64,000 nt of DNA from Bryobacterales bacterium (GCA_020852175.1 JADZBH010000067.1:1-64000), one strand, 5' to 3'; counted from the first letter of the stretch, positions 18,146 through 27,525 are shown. Translations and numbers: made by a program. Notes: generated by a model from the sequence alone, not told the origin.

Positions 18146-19564
18146 ATGGAACAACAGCAGGCCGGAAAACGCAGAAGAAGAACCGATGAGGCAGGAGGAC
18201 CGATGTTGAACTTGGAAACGAACCTCGATGAAATCCGTTTCGCCATCGCCGAGGAAGTCGCCGGTGGAACCAAAATCAAGGTGGTGGGCGTGGGCGGAGG
18301 CGGATCGAACGCCGCCGCGCGCATGATGCAGAGCGGTCTGACCGGTGTTGAGTTCTATGTACTGAACACCGACGTACAGGCCCTTCAGGCTTCGCCCGTG
18401 ACCAACAAGCTGGCCATCGGCTCCAAGATCACCAGCGGGCTGGGCGCTGGGTCGGATCCGGCCATCGGCCGCCAGTCGGCGCTGGAGGATACCGAAAAGA
18501 TCATCGAACTGCTAGAAGGCGCCGACATGGTGTTCGTCACGGCGGGACTGGGCGGCGGCACGGGCACCGGCGCCGCGCCCGTGGTGGCCGCGCTGGCCAA
18601 GGAACTGGGCGCGCTCACCGTGGCCGTGGTTACCAAGCCGTTCGAGTTCGAAGGCCGTCCCCGCATGCGCATGGCCGAAAAGGGCCTGGCCGAACTGGCT
18701 GGCACCGTGGACACGGTCATCACGATTCCCAATGAAAAGCTGCTCGACATCGCTCCCGAGGACGCCAGTTTCGTGGAAGGCTTTCAGATCGCCGACGACG
18801 TGCTGCGCCAGGGCGTGCAGGGCATCAGCGACATCATCACTCGTCCCGGCCTGATCAACCGCGACTTCAGCGACGTGCGCTCGATCATGCTCGGCATGGG
18901 CTACGCCATGATGGGCACGGCGACGGCCAAAGGCACGGGCGCGGCGGTCGAGGCGGCGAGGCACGCCATCTCCAGTCCGCTGTTGGAGGAGGGCGGCATC
19001 CGGGGCGCGCGCGGCATTCTCATGAACATCACCGGCCCGGAAAAGATGCTCCGGCTGCGCGATGTGCAGAAGGCCTGCAACCTGATTCGCGAAGCCGTGG
19101 ACGACGAAGAGGTGCCCATCAGCTTCGGCCTCGTGCTGGATGACAGCATGGGCGAGGAGGTGAAAATCACGGTCATCGCCACGGGCTTTCAGCGGGCCAA
19201 CGCGCAGGTAGAGGGCTTCCACGTACAACAGCCCCAGGCCCATCCGCCGCAGATCGCCGCGCCGGTTCCCATGGAAGAGGAGTTGGCCGTCCGCCCCATC
19301 GCCGTGCAAGCGCCTCCGTACCGCCAGCCTGCCGTGGACCCGGAACCGGCCTTTGACGAAACCATCGAAGAACCGGTTGAATATTCAGCCCAGGCGGCCG
19401 CCGCCGAGGCCATGCACCCGGTAAGCTATCCGCAGGCGCCCCCGGCGCCCACTCCTTTCCCGCACCCCAGCGCCCAACAGAGTGCACGCGGCGAAGGCTT
19501 GCCCGCTAGCGATCTGGACACGCCGTCCATTTTCCGGCGCGGCACGCGGCGGCTGTTCCAGTAG
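18146..19564 (+). CDS. ftsZ: Cell division GTPase FtsZ
   Basis: Tubulin-like GTPase forming the Z ring. The core is strongly conserved: VVGVGGGGSNA, the tubulin signature GGGTGTGAAPV, NRDFSDVRSIM, and the T7 loop region IADDVLRQGVQGISDIITRPGLIN. A variable Pro/Gln-rich linker (about 350-450) leads to LDTPSIFRRGTRRLFQ, a divergent C-terminal peptide. Two starts are possible. The ATG at 18146 gives 472 residues with a basic leader (GKRRRRTDE); the ATG at 18203 gives 453 residues and has a better ribosome site, AGGAGG at 18193-18198. Confidence 0.97.
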   Translation: MEQQQAGKRRRRTDEAGGPMLNLETNLDEIRFAIAEEVAGGTKIKVVGVGGGGSNAAARMMQSGLTGVEFYVLNTDVQALQASPVTNKLAIGSKITSGLGAGSDPAIGRQSALEDTEKIIELLEGADMVFVTAGLGGGTGTGAAPVVAALAKELGALTVAVVTKPFEFEGRPRMRMAEKGLAELAGTVDTVITIPNEKLLDIAPEDASFVEGFQIADDVLRQGVQGISDIITRPGLINRDFSDVRSIMLGMGYAMMGTATAKGTGAAVEAARHAISSPLLEEGGIRGARGILMNITGPEKMLRLRDVQKACNLIREAVDDEEVPISFGLVLDDSMGEEVKITVIATGFQRANAQVEGFHVQQPQAHPPQIAAPVPMEEELAVRPIAVQAPPYRQPAVDPEPAFDETIEEPVEYSAQAAAAEAMHPVSYPQAPPAPTPFPHPSAQQSARGEGLPASDLDTPSIFRRGTRRLFQ

Positions 19565-19597
19565 AGTTCCGATTCTCCTCCTCCCTCCGCGGTGAGG

Positions 19598-19613
19598 CTC
19601 CCAAACCTGGGAG
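19598..19613 (+). other. Small hairpin after ftsZ
   Basis: CTCCCA / TGGGAG with a four-base loop (AACC) and TTT after it, 34 bases past the ftsZ stop and just before the main terminator. It may be a weak first terminator or an RNA-end protector. Confidence 0.35.
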
Positions 19614-19633
19614 TTTCACTGGCGAGGATTCGG

Positions 19634-19681
19634 GGCCGTCCGGAAGGTTCCCTCCAGTTTCCTTTCGGACGGCCATTTTTT
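19634..19681 (+). terminator. Rho-independent terminator of the dcw operon
   Basis: Arms 19634-19647 and 19661-19674 form a 14-bp stem (GGCCGTCCGGAAGG against CCTTTCGGACGGCC, one G-U pair) with a 13-base loop. It is followed by A and six Ts. It ends the plus-strand operon before the convergent transporter gene. Confidence 0.92.
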
Positions 19682-19710
19682 GTCTCCCTCCACTCCTCCC
19701 GCCCATTCAC

Positions 19711-20412
19711 CTAAAGCGCCGTCCGGTGCGAACTCACCACGGCTTCCTCGATCAGATGGCTCGCCTCGGCGCGGCCCAGGAAATTGTCAATCACATTGTG
19801 CGCCAGATAGAGCAGCGGCGTGATCAGGACGGCGATCAGGAACTTGTAGGTGTAGTTCGTGAAGGACAGCCAGAGAAAGTCCCGCGTGGTGATCTTGCCC
19901 GGCAGCCAGAAGGCGATGCTCAGCACGATGAAGGTGTCGATCAACTGGCTCACCGCCGTCGAACCGCTCGCGCGCAGCCACAGGTGGCGTCCGCCCGTGC
20001 GGTCGCGGAACATCCAGAAGACGAGAACGTCCACCAACTGCGACACCAGAAACGCCGTCACGCTGCCGGCGATGATCCACAGGGACTGGCCCAGCACGAT
20101 GGAGAACGAACGGTCGTCGACGGGCGAGATGGAAGCCGCGGGCACGTTCATCGCGGCGAAGATCACGGCGAAGGCGTACAGGATCAGCGCCACTGTCATG
20201 AAGGTCAGCTTGCGCACGCCGGCTTTGCCGAAATATTCGTTGATCAGGTCGGTGGACAGAAATACCACCGGCCACGGCAGCACCCCCATGCTCATCACAT
20301 AGGGGCCGACATGAATCAACTTGCCGCCCAGAACCTCGCCCAGAATGGCGTTGGTGACGAAGATGCCGCTGAGCACAAGATAAACGAATTGCTGGCGCGG
20401 AGTATCGTACAC
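19711..20412 (-). CDS. yhhQ: Queuosine precursor transporter (YhhQ/DUF165 family)
   Basis: Integral membrane protein of 233 residues with about six helices that imports queuine or preQ0/preQ1. Family blocks are NAILGEVLGGKLI, LPWPVVFLSTDLINEYFGK, SQLVDVLVFWMFR, LWLRASGSTAVSQLIDT and FTNYTYKF. It lies 31 bases downstream of the HtrA-like gene and is probably the last gene of the folD-coaE-protease operon. Together with tgt at the left edge it supports queuosine modification. No preQ1 riboswitch is apparent in the short gap upstream. Confidence 0.9.
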   Translation of the reverse strand: MYDTPRQQFVYLVLSGIFVTNAILGEVLGGKLIHVGPYVMSMGVLPWPVVFLSTDLINEYFGKAGVRKLTFMTVALILYAFAVIFAAMNVPAASISPVDDRSFSIVLGQSLWIIAGSVTAFLVSQLVDVLVFWMFRDRTGGRHLWLRASGSTAVSQLIDTFIVLSIAFWLPGKITTRDFLWLSFTNYTYKFLIAVLITPLLYLAHNVIDNFLGRAEASHLIEEAVVSSHRTAL

Positions 20413-20443
20413 GGGAGTCCTTCCGGATGGTGATCGGCGCGGA

Positions 20444-21598
20444 TTACAGGGCCTCGGAACCGCCGCCTGCCGTCAGCGGCACGGCGATCTTCACCGAACG
20501 GCCGCCGCGGTAGACGGTCAACTCGACGGAGTCTCCCACGAGTTTTCTCGCCATGGCGCGCGAGATGGCGTCGGGACGGTCGACGGCGCGGCCATCGATG
20601 GCCATGATCAGGTCGCCGCCGATGCCCACCTCGACGTTGCCCACCACCACGAAACGCCGCGCGCCGCGGATGCCCGCGCGCGCCGCCGGCGAATTGTCAG
20701 CCACGTCGTACACGAGGAAGCCGCCCTGCGCGGGCAGTTCGACCGCCTCGGCCAGATCGCCGGAAATCAGCGTGCCGGAAACGCCCAGACGCGGCCGTGT
20801 CATCTTCTTGCCCGCCTTCACCGCGTCGAGCATCGCCTTGGCCCGGTTGATCGGCATGGCGAACCCGATGCCGATGTTGCCGCCCGGCCCGTAAATGGCC
20901 GTGTTCACGCCAATCACCGAGCCCGCCGAATCCAGCAACGGGCCGCCCGAGTTGCCGGGATTGATGGCCGCGTCGGTCTGCACCATCCCCTCCAGCGTGC
21001 GTCCGCTCTCGTCGCGGATGTCGCGTCCCATGGAAGAGATAATGCCCGTGGTCAGCGTGCCGTCCAGTCCAAACGGGTTGCCGATGGCGAGCACCTTCTG
21101 GCCCACTTGCAGTTTCTCCGAGTCGCCCAGCAGGAACGCGTTCACCTTGCCCTTTGGCGTGATCCGGATCAGCGCCAGGTCGTTCGCCGGATCGCGTTCG
21201 AGGATCTCCGCCTTATAGCGCGTCTGATCGTGCAGCGTCACCTGCACGTCGGCCGAGCCGGAGATGACGTGGTTGTTCGTGATGATCAGCCCTTGCGGAT
21301 TCACGAAGAAACCCGAGCCCGACTCCTTCACCGGATAGACCTCGAAGAAGAAGTTGCGGCGGTAGACCGTCGAAGTGATGTTCACCGTGGCCAGGTGGGC
21401 CGACTTATAGATGTCGATATTGTTCAGTTCGTCCTGGCTCAATCCGGCGCCGCGTACCGAATCGGGCCCGGACCAAAGGGGCGCCGACGAGGAGATGGCG
21501 TTACGGTCAAACCAGCCAGGACGCCATCCGGCGCGGTGGGTGACGAGGACAAACGCGCCGGCGATCAGCGCGGCGGCAATCAGAATGCGAGCTTTCAT
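20444..21598 (-). CDS. HtrA-like periplasmic serine protease with PDZ domain
   Basis: S1C-family protease of about 384 residues for envelope protein quality control. It starts at the ATG at 21598, one base after the coaE stop; an upstream in-frame start would run into coaE. The N-terminus MKARILIAAALIAGAFVLV is a signal peptide or anchor. The trypsin-like domain (about 75-265) has the catalytic His in TNNHV, Asp in NDLALI and Ser in NPGNSGGPL. One PDZ domain follows (about 270-375, RPRLGVSG...GDLIMAIDGR). One PDZ instead of two makes it DegS/HhoB-like in architecture. Confidence 0.9.
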   Translation of the reverse strand: MKARILIAAALIAGAFVLVTHRAGWRPGWFDRNAISSSAPLWSGPDSVRGAGLSQDELNNIDIYKSAHLATVNITSTVYRRNFFFEVYPVKESGSGFFVNPQGLIITNNHVISGSADVQVTLHDQTRYKAEILERDPANDLALIRITPKGKVNAFLLGDSEKLQVGQKVLAIGNPFGLDGTLTTGIISSMGRDIRDESGRTLEGMVQTDAAINPGNSGGPLLDSAGSVIGVNTAIYGPGGNIGIGFAMPINRAKAMLDAVKAGKKMTRPRLGVSGTLISGDLAEAVELPAQGGFLVYDVADNSPAARAGIRGARRFVVVGNVEVGIGGDLIMAIDGRAVDRPDAISRAMARKLVGDSVELTVYRGGRSVKIAVPLTAGGGSEAL

Positions 21599-21599
21599 A

Positions 21600-22238
21600 T
21601 CACTCCGGGGAACTCTCTGTTCGGGAAAACCGGGCTTCTTCAAGGGCGCGCAACGCGCCATACACGGCGTGCACCCGGGCAATGGTCTCTTCCTTGGAAT
21701 GGTCCGTGTCGATCACGTAATCGGCGAATGCGCGCTTTCCATCCAGCGGCATCTGCCGCGCCAGGCGCGCCTCCACTTCATGCCGCGGCAACTGGTCGCG
21801 ATGCATCGCGCGGGCGATCTGCGTTTCGGGCGAGCACACGGCGAGCACGATCGCGTCGTATCGTTTATAAGAACCGGTTTCAATCATGATGGCGGCTTCA
21901 ATCACGATCATCGCGCGCGAATCTCCGGCCCGCAGCGCCGCGATGCGCTTGTCCTCGATCGCGAACACATGCGGATGCACAAGCCGGTTCAACAGTTCCA
22001 GCCGCTCCGGCGCGGCAAACACAATCGATCCCAGAAGGCGGCGGTTGATCGTTCCGTCTTCTTTCAGAATATAAGAGCCGAACTCGGCCAGCACGCCCGG
22101 GTAGGCCGGCCCGTCCGGTTCCAGCACCTCGTGGCCCAGATCGTCGGCCCGGATCAGGTGGCAGCCGCACGTCTCCAGCGTGCGCCCGATGAAACTTTTT
22201 CCCGATGCAAGCCCGCCCGTAAGGCCGACCAAAAGCAT
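21600..22238 (-). CDS. coaE: Dephospho-CoA kinase
   Basis: Last step of coenzyme A synthesis: phosphorylates the 3'-hydroxyl of dephospho-CoA. 212 residues. The P-loop GLTGGLASGKS is at residues 5-15, followed by ADDLGHEVL and INRRLLGSIVF, typical CoaE blocks, and a lid region with ARAMHRDQLPRHEVEARLARQMP. It sits between folD (3 bases upstream) and the HtrA-like protease. Confidence 0.94.
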   Translation of the reverse strand: MLLVGLTGGLASGKSFIGRTLETCGCHLIRADDLGHEVLEPDGPAYPGVLAEFGSYILKEDGTINRRLLGSIVFAAPERLELLNRLVHPHVFAIEDKRIAALRAGDSRAMIVIEAAIMIETGSYKRYDAIVLAVCSPETQIARAMHRDQLPRHEVEARLARQMPLDGKRAFADYVIDTDHSKEETIARVHAVYGALRALEEARFSRTESSPE

Positions 22239-22241
22239 GTC

Positions 22242-23162
22242 CTACCCCAGTTGCAGCCGGCGTTCGGCCAACTCCACCGTGTTCGCCATCAGCATGGCGA
22301 TGGTCAATGGCCCCACGCCGCCAGGTACCGGCGTATAGGCGGCAGTTGCCTCAACTTCCAGTGGATGCACGTCGCCCACCAGCAGGCTCCGTTTGCGGTC
22401 GAACTCAGCCAGCCGCTCCGGAGCGCCGGCCCAGATGCGTTCGGCCTCGGCGCGGCTGGCGACGCGGTTGATCCCCACGTCCACCACGACGGCGCCCGGC
22501 TTGATGAACTCACGCCGCACGAAGGCGGGCCGTCCCATGGCGGCCACCAGAATATCGGCGCGCCTGCAAACACCGGGGAGGTCCGCCGTCTTTGAATGAC
22601 AGATGGTCACCGTCGCGTGTGCATGCAGCAGCAGCAGCGCCATGGGCTTGCCGACAATGTCGCTGCGTCCTACAACGACGGCCTGCTTGCCCAAAGGATC
22701 GATTCCTTGCCGCCGCAGCATCTCCATCACGCCCGCCGGCGTGCAGGCGCGCGGCCCGGGCAGATTCGCCACCAGGCGTCCCACTGAAATCGGATGAAAT
22801 CCGTCGGCGTCCTTCTCCGGTGAAATCGCCTCCAGAATGCGCCGCGAATCCACCTGCTTCGGCAGCGGCATCTGGACGAGAATGCCGTCGATGGCCGGAT
22901 CGCGGTTCAACATGCCCACGACGCCCAGCAACTCCTCCGTGGCCACAGCCGCCGGAGGCGTCACCTCCACCGAATGCAGCCCCAGCGCCTGGCATGCTTT
23001 CACCTTGTTCCGCACATAGATGTGGCTCGCCGGATCGTCGCCCGCCAGCACCACGGCCAGTCCGGGCGGCCGGCCGCCCAGCGAGCGGCACCTCTCCACG
23101 CGCGGCTTTAACTCGGTAAGGATTTCGTCCCGGACCAGATTTCCGTTCAATATTTTCGGCAT
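22242..23162 (-). CDS. folD: Bifunctional methylene-THF dehydrogenase/cyclohydrolase
   Basis: Interconverts 5,10-methylene-, methenyl- and 10-formyl-tetrahydrofolate for purine and formyl-Met synthesis. 306 residues. Visible blocks are the catalytic YVRNKVKAC (Lys of the YxxxK motif), ILVQMPLPKQ, PEKDADGFHP, VVGRSDIVGKPMALLLL (NADP site) and PVPGGVGPLTIAML. It overlaps no neighbour and lies 3 bases after the APC permease, suggesting cotranscription. Confidence 0.96.
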   Translation of the reverse strand: MPKILNGNLVRDEILTELKPRVERCRSLGGRPPGLAVVLAGDDPASHIYVRNKVKACQALGLHSVEVTPPAAVATEELLGVVGMLNRDPAIDGILVQMPLPKQVDSRRILEAISPEKDADGFHPISVGRLVANLPGPRACTPAGVMEMLRRQGIDPLGKQAVVVGRSDIVGKPMALLLLHAHATVTICHSKTADLPGVCRRADILVAAMGRPAFVRREFIKPGAVVVDVGINRVASRAEAERIWAGAPERLAEFDRKRSLLVGDVHPLEVEATAAYTPVPGGVGPLTIAMLMANTVELAERRLQLG

Positions 23163-23165
23163 GTC

Positions 23166-24584
23166 TCAACTTTGTCCATGGCGGAGAGAATAATGGTACA
23201 CGGCGGCCCCGCTGATGATGGTGAGAACCGCGGCCAGCGCGATGCGCGGCTGCAGCGTGGCGCCCACCACCGTCGCCACGGCCCCCACCACGAAGAACAC
23301 CACCGGCATCAGCGGCCAGGCGAAACTCACCACGCGAATCTTCCGCCACCCCGCCTGCTTACGGAACTTGAACAACGACGCCACGGTCATCATGGCGAAG
23401 AAATTCAACGCGAACCCAATGTAGATGATCAGTTCCGGGAACGGCGTCATCGTGATCAGCATGGCGACCACGCCCTGGCAGGCGATAGCCACCACGGGCG
23501 CATGCGAGCGTTCGTTCACGCGCGCCGCCGCCGCGAAAAAGGCCCCGTTCTTGGCCATCGCGTAATACACGCGCGGACCGATGGTGACCATGGCGTTCAC
23601 CGTGGACATGAGCGATACGGCCATCAGCAGGGCAAAGACGCCGGCGATCTCCGGACCGAACAATTTCGACGCCGCCAGCGATCCGATGGCGATGACGCCC
23701 TTCATCTCCTCCAAGGGGACGGCGTACAGGAACACGACGTTCAGGCCCAGGTAGAGCAGCGCCACCAGCCCGGTCCCCAACGCCAGAGCCAGCGGCAGCG
23801 TACGTGACGGTTCGCTCAACTCCTCGGCCACATATGTCGCCGCGTTCCACCCCGAATAGCTCACATAGATGAAAAACAGGCTGATGAGAAATTGCGCGGG
23901 CAACGGCGTCGCGCTATCCCGCACGGCCGGCTGCGAAAAATGCGACCAGTCGCCCTGGCCGAAGGCGAGCCCAAAGACGATCAGCCCCAGAATCACCGCC
24001 ACCTTCGTGGTCGTCAGCGTGTTTTGCACGGCGGCCACCAGTTTCACGCCGTAAAAATTCAACACGGTGAACAGCGCGATGAGCGCGCTGGCGGCCAGTT
24101 GCGCGCCGCCCAGCTTCAGTGTGGTGATGCCGATGTCGAGCGAGAACACGGCGTTGGACTGCTTCAGCGAGGGCCAGAAGTAGGCCAGATAGTCCGAAAA
24201 GGCCAGCGCGGCGGCGGCGATGGGCGCCGAGAAGCCGGCGAAGAAGCTGATCCACCCCGTCATGAAGCCCCACGTGGGGCCATAGGCGCGCGTCAGGTAG
24301 ACATACTCGCCGCCGGAGGAAGGGAAATTCACGCCCAGCTCCGAATAACAGAAGGCGCCGGCCAGCGCGCACACCGCGCCGGCAACCCAGATGAGAAAGA
24401 TGATCCCGGCCGAACCGAGATCGGATGCCAGAAACCCGGTGGTCGTGAAGATCCCGGTTCCGATCATGTTGGAAACCACCAGCGCGGTGGCCGAAACGAT
24501 GCCCAACTGGCGGAGCAGCGAAACGCCGGGACCCGCCGGCGGAGCGTCATGAGGGTGCGGCGCGCTCGCGGCGGAGGGTGTCAT
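23166..24584 (-). CDS. APC-superfamily amino acid permease
   Basis: A 472-residue integral membrane transporter with about twelve helices. VVSNMIGTGIFTTTGF in the first helix is the substrate-binding, unwound-helix motif of the amino acid-polyamine-organocation family. SELGVNFPSSGGEYVYLTRAYGP and GWNAATYVAEEL fit the L-type (LAT) branch. The substrate is unknown, most likely neutral amino acids. It is the first gene of the minus-strand run into folD and coaE. Confidence 0.86.
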   Translation of the reverse strand: MTPSAASAPHPHDAPPAGPGVSLLRQLGIVSATALVVSNMIGTGIFTTTGFLASDLGSAGIIFLIWVAGAVCALAGAFCYSELGVNFPSSGGEYVYLTRAYGPTWGFMTGWISFFAGFSAPIAAAALAFSDYLAYFWPSLKQSNAVFSLDIGITTLKLGGAQLAASALIALFTVLNFYGVKLVAAVQNTLTTTKVAVILGLIVFGLAFGQGDWSHFSQPAVRDSATPLPAQFLISLFFIYVSYSGWNAATYVAEELSEPSRTLPLALALGTGLVALLYLGLNVVFLYAVPLEEMKGVIAIGSLAASKLFGPEIAGVFALLMAVSLMSTVNAMVTIGPRVYYAMAKNGAFFAAAARVNERSHAPVVAIACQGVVAMLITMTPFPELIIYIGFALNFFAMMTVASLFKFRKQAGWRKIRVVSFAWPLMPVVFFVVGAVATVVGATLQPRIALAAVLTIISGAAVYHYSLRHGQS

Positions 24585-24627
24585 TTAGCCATTGTAGCGG
24601 GAGGGCCATGCACGCACCGCCGGCGCA

Positions 24628-25899
24628 TCAGTCGTGCGCGTGTCCCTCCTCGGAGGAGAACACCGGCTTCAGGCCGTGCATTTCCAGACGAAGGTCGAGC
24701 GCCTGCATCACGGTCTTCACCTCTTCCTCGTCAAGACCGTTGGCGAGCTTGTCGATCTGCCGCAACTGCTTCTTCATGAACGGGCGCGACACCTCGGCCC
24801 GGCAACACAGAGCATACGCGAACAACGCGTCGTCGCGGAAATCGGGATCCTGGAACTGTTTTTCGATGCGCGAAGCCTCCGAGCCGAGCCCCAGATATCC
24901 CGCCGCCAGAATCGCCTGCTGGCGCACCTCGGAATCCGGATCCTCGATGTGCGGCACGACAAAGCTGTCGAAGCTCTTGTCGAAACTCCGCCACATGGCC
25001 TCGATGGCCCGCGCGCGCCCCTCGGGTACCGTGTGCAACTGCTCGACGGCTTCACGCACGCCTGCCTCGGCCATGTGCTGAGCCAGCGCCACGGCGATGC
25101 CGCCGCGCTCGTCGAAGTCGGCCGCCGTGTCGGCGAGCTTCGCCTTCATCTCCGCGCGCAGTTCCTTGTCGCCGTCCACGCGCGACTCCAACGCCTGCCA
25201 GGCCAGTCCGCGCACCATCGGGTGTTCGTCTCCGCGCGCGCACGTCAGCAACGGCGGCACGCACTCATCGTCCAACTCCGTGTCGATGAAGCTCGCCGCC
25301 GCGGCCAGACGGTAGTTCACATCGCCGCTGGCCAGAAACTCCAGGCGGCGTCCCAGCGGATGCCCGCGCAGGTCGGGCGCCGCCTCTTCGGCGTAGTGCT
25401 GAAAGATGTCGAACGGCTCCATGTCGCCGACGGTATCGGAGTAGACTTCGCGCAGGAACTTCCCGTCCTCGGCGTCGGCGGCCTCCATGGCGCCGATGAT
25501 CTCCTCCACGCGCGGATCGCGAATGTGCAGGCAGGCCAGCGCGAACGGAATCTCTCCCGGATCGTCCTTCCGGCCTTCATACAACTGGAGCAACGGCTCA
25601 AGCGCGGGCGCGCCCAGCCGCGTGAACGCCTCGATCAACTCCTCGGGAAGTTCATCGTGGTACTGCCCGGCGAACTCGATGAGAAAGGGCAGCGCGGCGG
25701 GAGTGGGCGACTGGCAGAACAGCTCCAGCAATTCGTGCAGAATGTCATTGTCGATGTTTTCGTTGGCCCATGCGGCCACGCCGTCCATCTGGCCCAGCAA
25801 GGCGCGGATCAGCCGGTGATCGAAGGCGATCTCGGCGTTCTCATAGGCATCCAGCAACTGGGCCGCCGTGGCGGAGGAATACTGTTCGGGTGTAATCAC
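24628..25899 (-). CDS. HEAT-repeat protein, unknown function
   Basis: A 423-residue, strongly acidic, all-helical protein with irregular HEAT-like repeats across its length (for example LEFLASGDVNYRLAAAASFI, DSEVRQQAILAAGYLG). It has no signal peptide, membrane segment or catalytic motif. The acidic character and repeat layout suggest a cytoplasmic scaffold. The C-terminus is His/Asp-rich (EEGHAHD). I cannot assign a partner. Genes on both sides are on the same strand but separated by 40-60 bases. Confidence 0.7.
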   Translation of the reverse strand: MITPEQYSSATAAQLLDAYENAEIAFDHRLIRALLGQMDGVAAWANENIDNDILHELLELFCQSPTPAALPFLIEFAGQYHDELPEELIEAFTRLGAPALEPLLQLYEGRKDDPGEIPFALACLHIRDPRVEEIIGAMEAADAEDGKFLREVYSDTVGDMEPFDIFQHYAEEAAPDLRGHPLGRRLEFLASGDVNYRLAAAASFIDTELDDECVPPLLTCARGDEHPMVRGLAWQALESRVDGDKELRAEMKAKLADTAADFDERGGIAVALAQHMAEAGVREAVEQLHTVPEGRARAIEAMWRSFDKSFDSFVVPHIEDPDSEVRQQAILAAGYLGLGSEASRIEKQFQDPDFRDDALFAYALCCRAEVSRPFMKKQLRQIDKLANGLDEEEVKTVMQALDLRLEMHGLKPVFSSEEGHAHD

Positions 25900-25958
25900 T
25901 ATCTATCAGCTTAGACGACGGCACGGCGCGGGCAAGGCCGGTCCGGCCGGGTGGCGGG

Positions 25959-26705
25959 CTAGTAGGTTGCCCGTCCGCCGCTGGCGTCGTAGCACTGTGC
26001 CGTGACGAAGGAACAATCCGGCGAGGAGAGGAAGTGCACCACCGCCGCGATCTCCTCGGGAAAGCCCGTGCGCCGCATCGGAATGCGCGCCGTCATGTAA
26101 TCCACCTGCTCCTGCGTGAGCTGTTCGAGGATCTTCGTCCGCACCACGGCCGGCGACACGGCGTTCACGCAGATGCCCTCGGCGGCCACCTCCTTGCCCA
26201 GCGACTTGGTGAAGCCGATAACCGCCGCCTTGGTGGCCGAGTAGCCCGTCATGTTCGGATTGCCTTCCTTGCCCGCGATGGAGGCGATGCTGACGATGCG
26301 GCCGTACTTGTGCTCGCGCATGTGTCCGATGACGGCCTTGGAAAAGTTGAATACGCCGTCCATGTTGACGCGGATGATGCCGTGCCAGTCCTCCACGGAC
26401 TGCTCCCACAGCGGCGCGGCCTTGCCTCCGATTCCGGCATTGTTCACCAGGACATGGATCCGGCCCGTGCGTTTCAGAACCTCTTCCGCGGCTCGCGCCA
26501 CGCTGGATGGATCCGTGATGTCCACCTGAACGGCGAAGGAGCCGTCCCCGATCGCGCGGGCGACGGCGGCGGCTCCTTCCAGGTTCAAATCGGCGACGGC
26601 GACCGTGGCCCCCGCCTTGGCAAGTCGTGCCGCGATCGCCTCGCCGATGCCCGTTGCGGCGCCGGTGACAATCGCGGTGTGTCCGGTTAGATCGAAGAAT
26701 CCCAT
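25959..26705 (-). CDS. SDR-family dehydrogenase, FabG-like
   Basis: Classical 248-residue short-chain dehydrogenase. NAD(P) motif TGAATGIGEAIA, an Asp after beta-2 (VADLN) that suggests NAD, NNAGIGG, and the complete Ser-Tyr-Lys set in SIASIAGKEGNPNMTGYSATK. The AGKEGNPN insert is reminiscent of sugar-acid dehydrogenases of the 2-keto-3-deoxy-rhamnonate/fuconate type. A role in deoxysugar catabolism is possible, and a RhaT symporter gene lies at 43168-44199, but it could equally be an acyl reductase. Confidence 0.78.
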   Translation of the reverse strand: MGFFDLTGHTAIVTGAATGIGEAIAARLAKAGATVAVADLNLEGAAAVARAIGDGSFAVQVDITDPSSVARAAEEVLKRTGRIHVLVNNAGIGGKAAPLWEQSVEDWHGIIRVNMDGVFNFSKAVIGHMREHKYGRIVSIASIAGKEGNPNMTGYSATKAAVIGFTKSLGKEVAAEGICVNAVSPAVVRTKILEQLTQEQVDYMTARIPMRRTGFPEEIAAVVHFLSSPDCSFVTAQCYDASGGRATY

Positions 26706-26736
26706 AAAGGGACCATTCTACTAACAGGCGCCCGGA

Positions 26737-27198
26737 CTACTCCTCACGCACGACGTTCACCGTCACCTCGACGGTGACCTCCTTGTGCAGCTTTACCGGC
26801 ACCTTGAACTCGCCCAGCGTGCGAATCGGGTCCGGCAGCACGATTTTCCGCCGGTCGATGCTGTACTTCTGTGCTTCCAGCGCGTGGGCGATATCCTGCG
26901 CCGTCACCGATCCGAAGAGGTGGGCGGCTTCGCCCTCCTTGTCCTCGCCCGCCTTGGCCGGCATGGTGAGCACGATGCTCGACATGAGCTTGGCCAGTTC
27001 GGCGGCGTCGGCGGCTTCCTTGGCCTCCTTGCGCAACCAGGCCGAGCGCTCCTGCTCGATGATCTTCTTGTTGGATTCGGTGGCTGGCACGGCCAGGCGC
27101 TTGGGCAACAGAAAATTGCGCGCGTAGCCGGGAGCCACCTTGACGAGCTGGCCGCGGTGGCCCAGCTTTTCGATGTCTTCGCGGAGAATGACTTCCAT
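26737..27198 (-). CDS. rplI: 50S ribosomal protein L9
   Basis: Two-domain 23S rRNA-binding protein of 153 residues. It starts MEVILREDIEKLGHRGQLVKVAPGYARNFLLP, the conserved N-terminal domain, followed by the long connecting helix and the C-terminal domain. It is the last gene of the rpsF-rpsR-rplI group, 18 bases after rpsR. Confidence 0.97.
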   Translation of the reverse strand: MEVILREDIEKLGHRGQLVKVAPGYARNFLLPKRLAVPATESNKKIIEQERSAWLRKEAKEAADAAELAKLMSSIVLTMPAKAGEDKEGEAAHLFGSVTAQDIAHALEAQKYSIDRRKIVLPDPIRTLGEFKVPVKLHKEVTVEVTVNVVREE

Positions 27199-27216
27199 GA
27201 TTTCCTCCCGTGACTC

Positions 27217-27525
27217 CTACCGGTCCGAGCCGCTGGCAAACGGCAGCAGGGCGATGTTGCGGGCCTGCTTGATGGCCTCGCTCAGCCGGCGCTGGCAAGG
27301 GGTGCAGACGCCGGAGATACGGCGCGGTACGATCTTGCCGCGCTCGCTGACAAACTGATTCAACAGCTTCGTGTCCTTGTAGTCGATCAAATCGATCCTG
27401 TCGACACAAAACTTGCACACCTTACGGCGGCGGAAAAACTGCCGCTTGCCCATTTGGGCCTTGTCGCCGCCGGTGGGGCGCTGGGATTGGGCGATCGGAC
27501 GTCCGCCGCCACGTTGTTCAGCCAT
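27217..27525 (-). CDS. rpsR: 30S ribosomal protein S18 (zinc-binding form)
   Basis: 102 residues. The conserved core KLLNQFVSERGKIVPRRISG is present. It has the four-cysteine C+ form, CKFC in the N-terminal half and CTPC after the core, so it probably binds zinc. A basic glycine-rich N-terminus precedes the core. It lies directly after rpsF, without the ssb or priB gene that usually intervenes. Confidence 0.96.
   Translation of the reverse strand: MAEQRGGGRPIAQSQRPTGGDKAQMGKRQFFRRRKVCKFCVDRIDLIDYKDTKLLNQFVSERGKIVPRRISGVCTPCQRRLSEAIKQARNIALLPFASGSDR

Noticed and set aside
20444..21682. Longer form of the HtrA-like protease starting at 21682
   Set aside because: The first 28 residues are not signal-like and would overlap coaE; the ATG at 21598 follows coaE by one base and begins a clear signal peptide.
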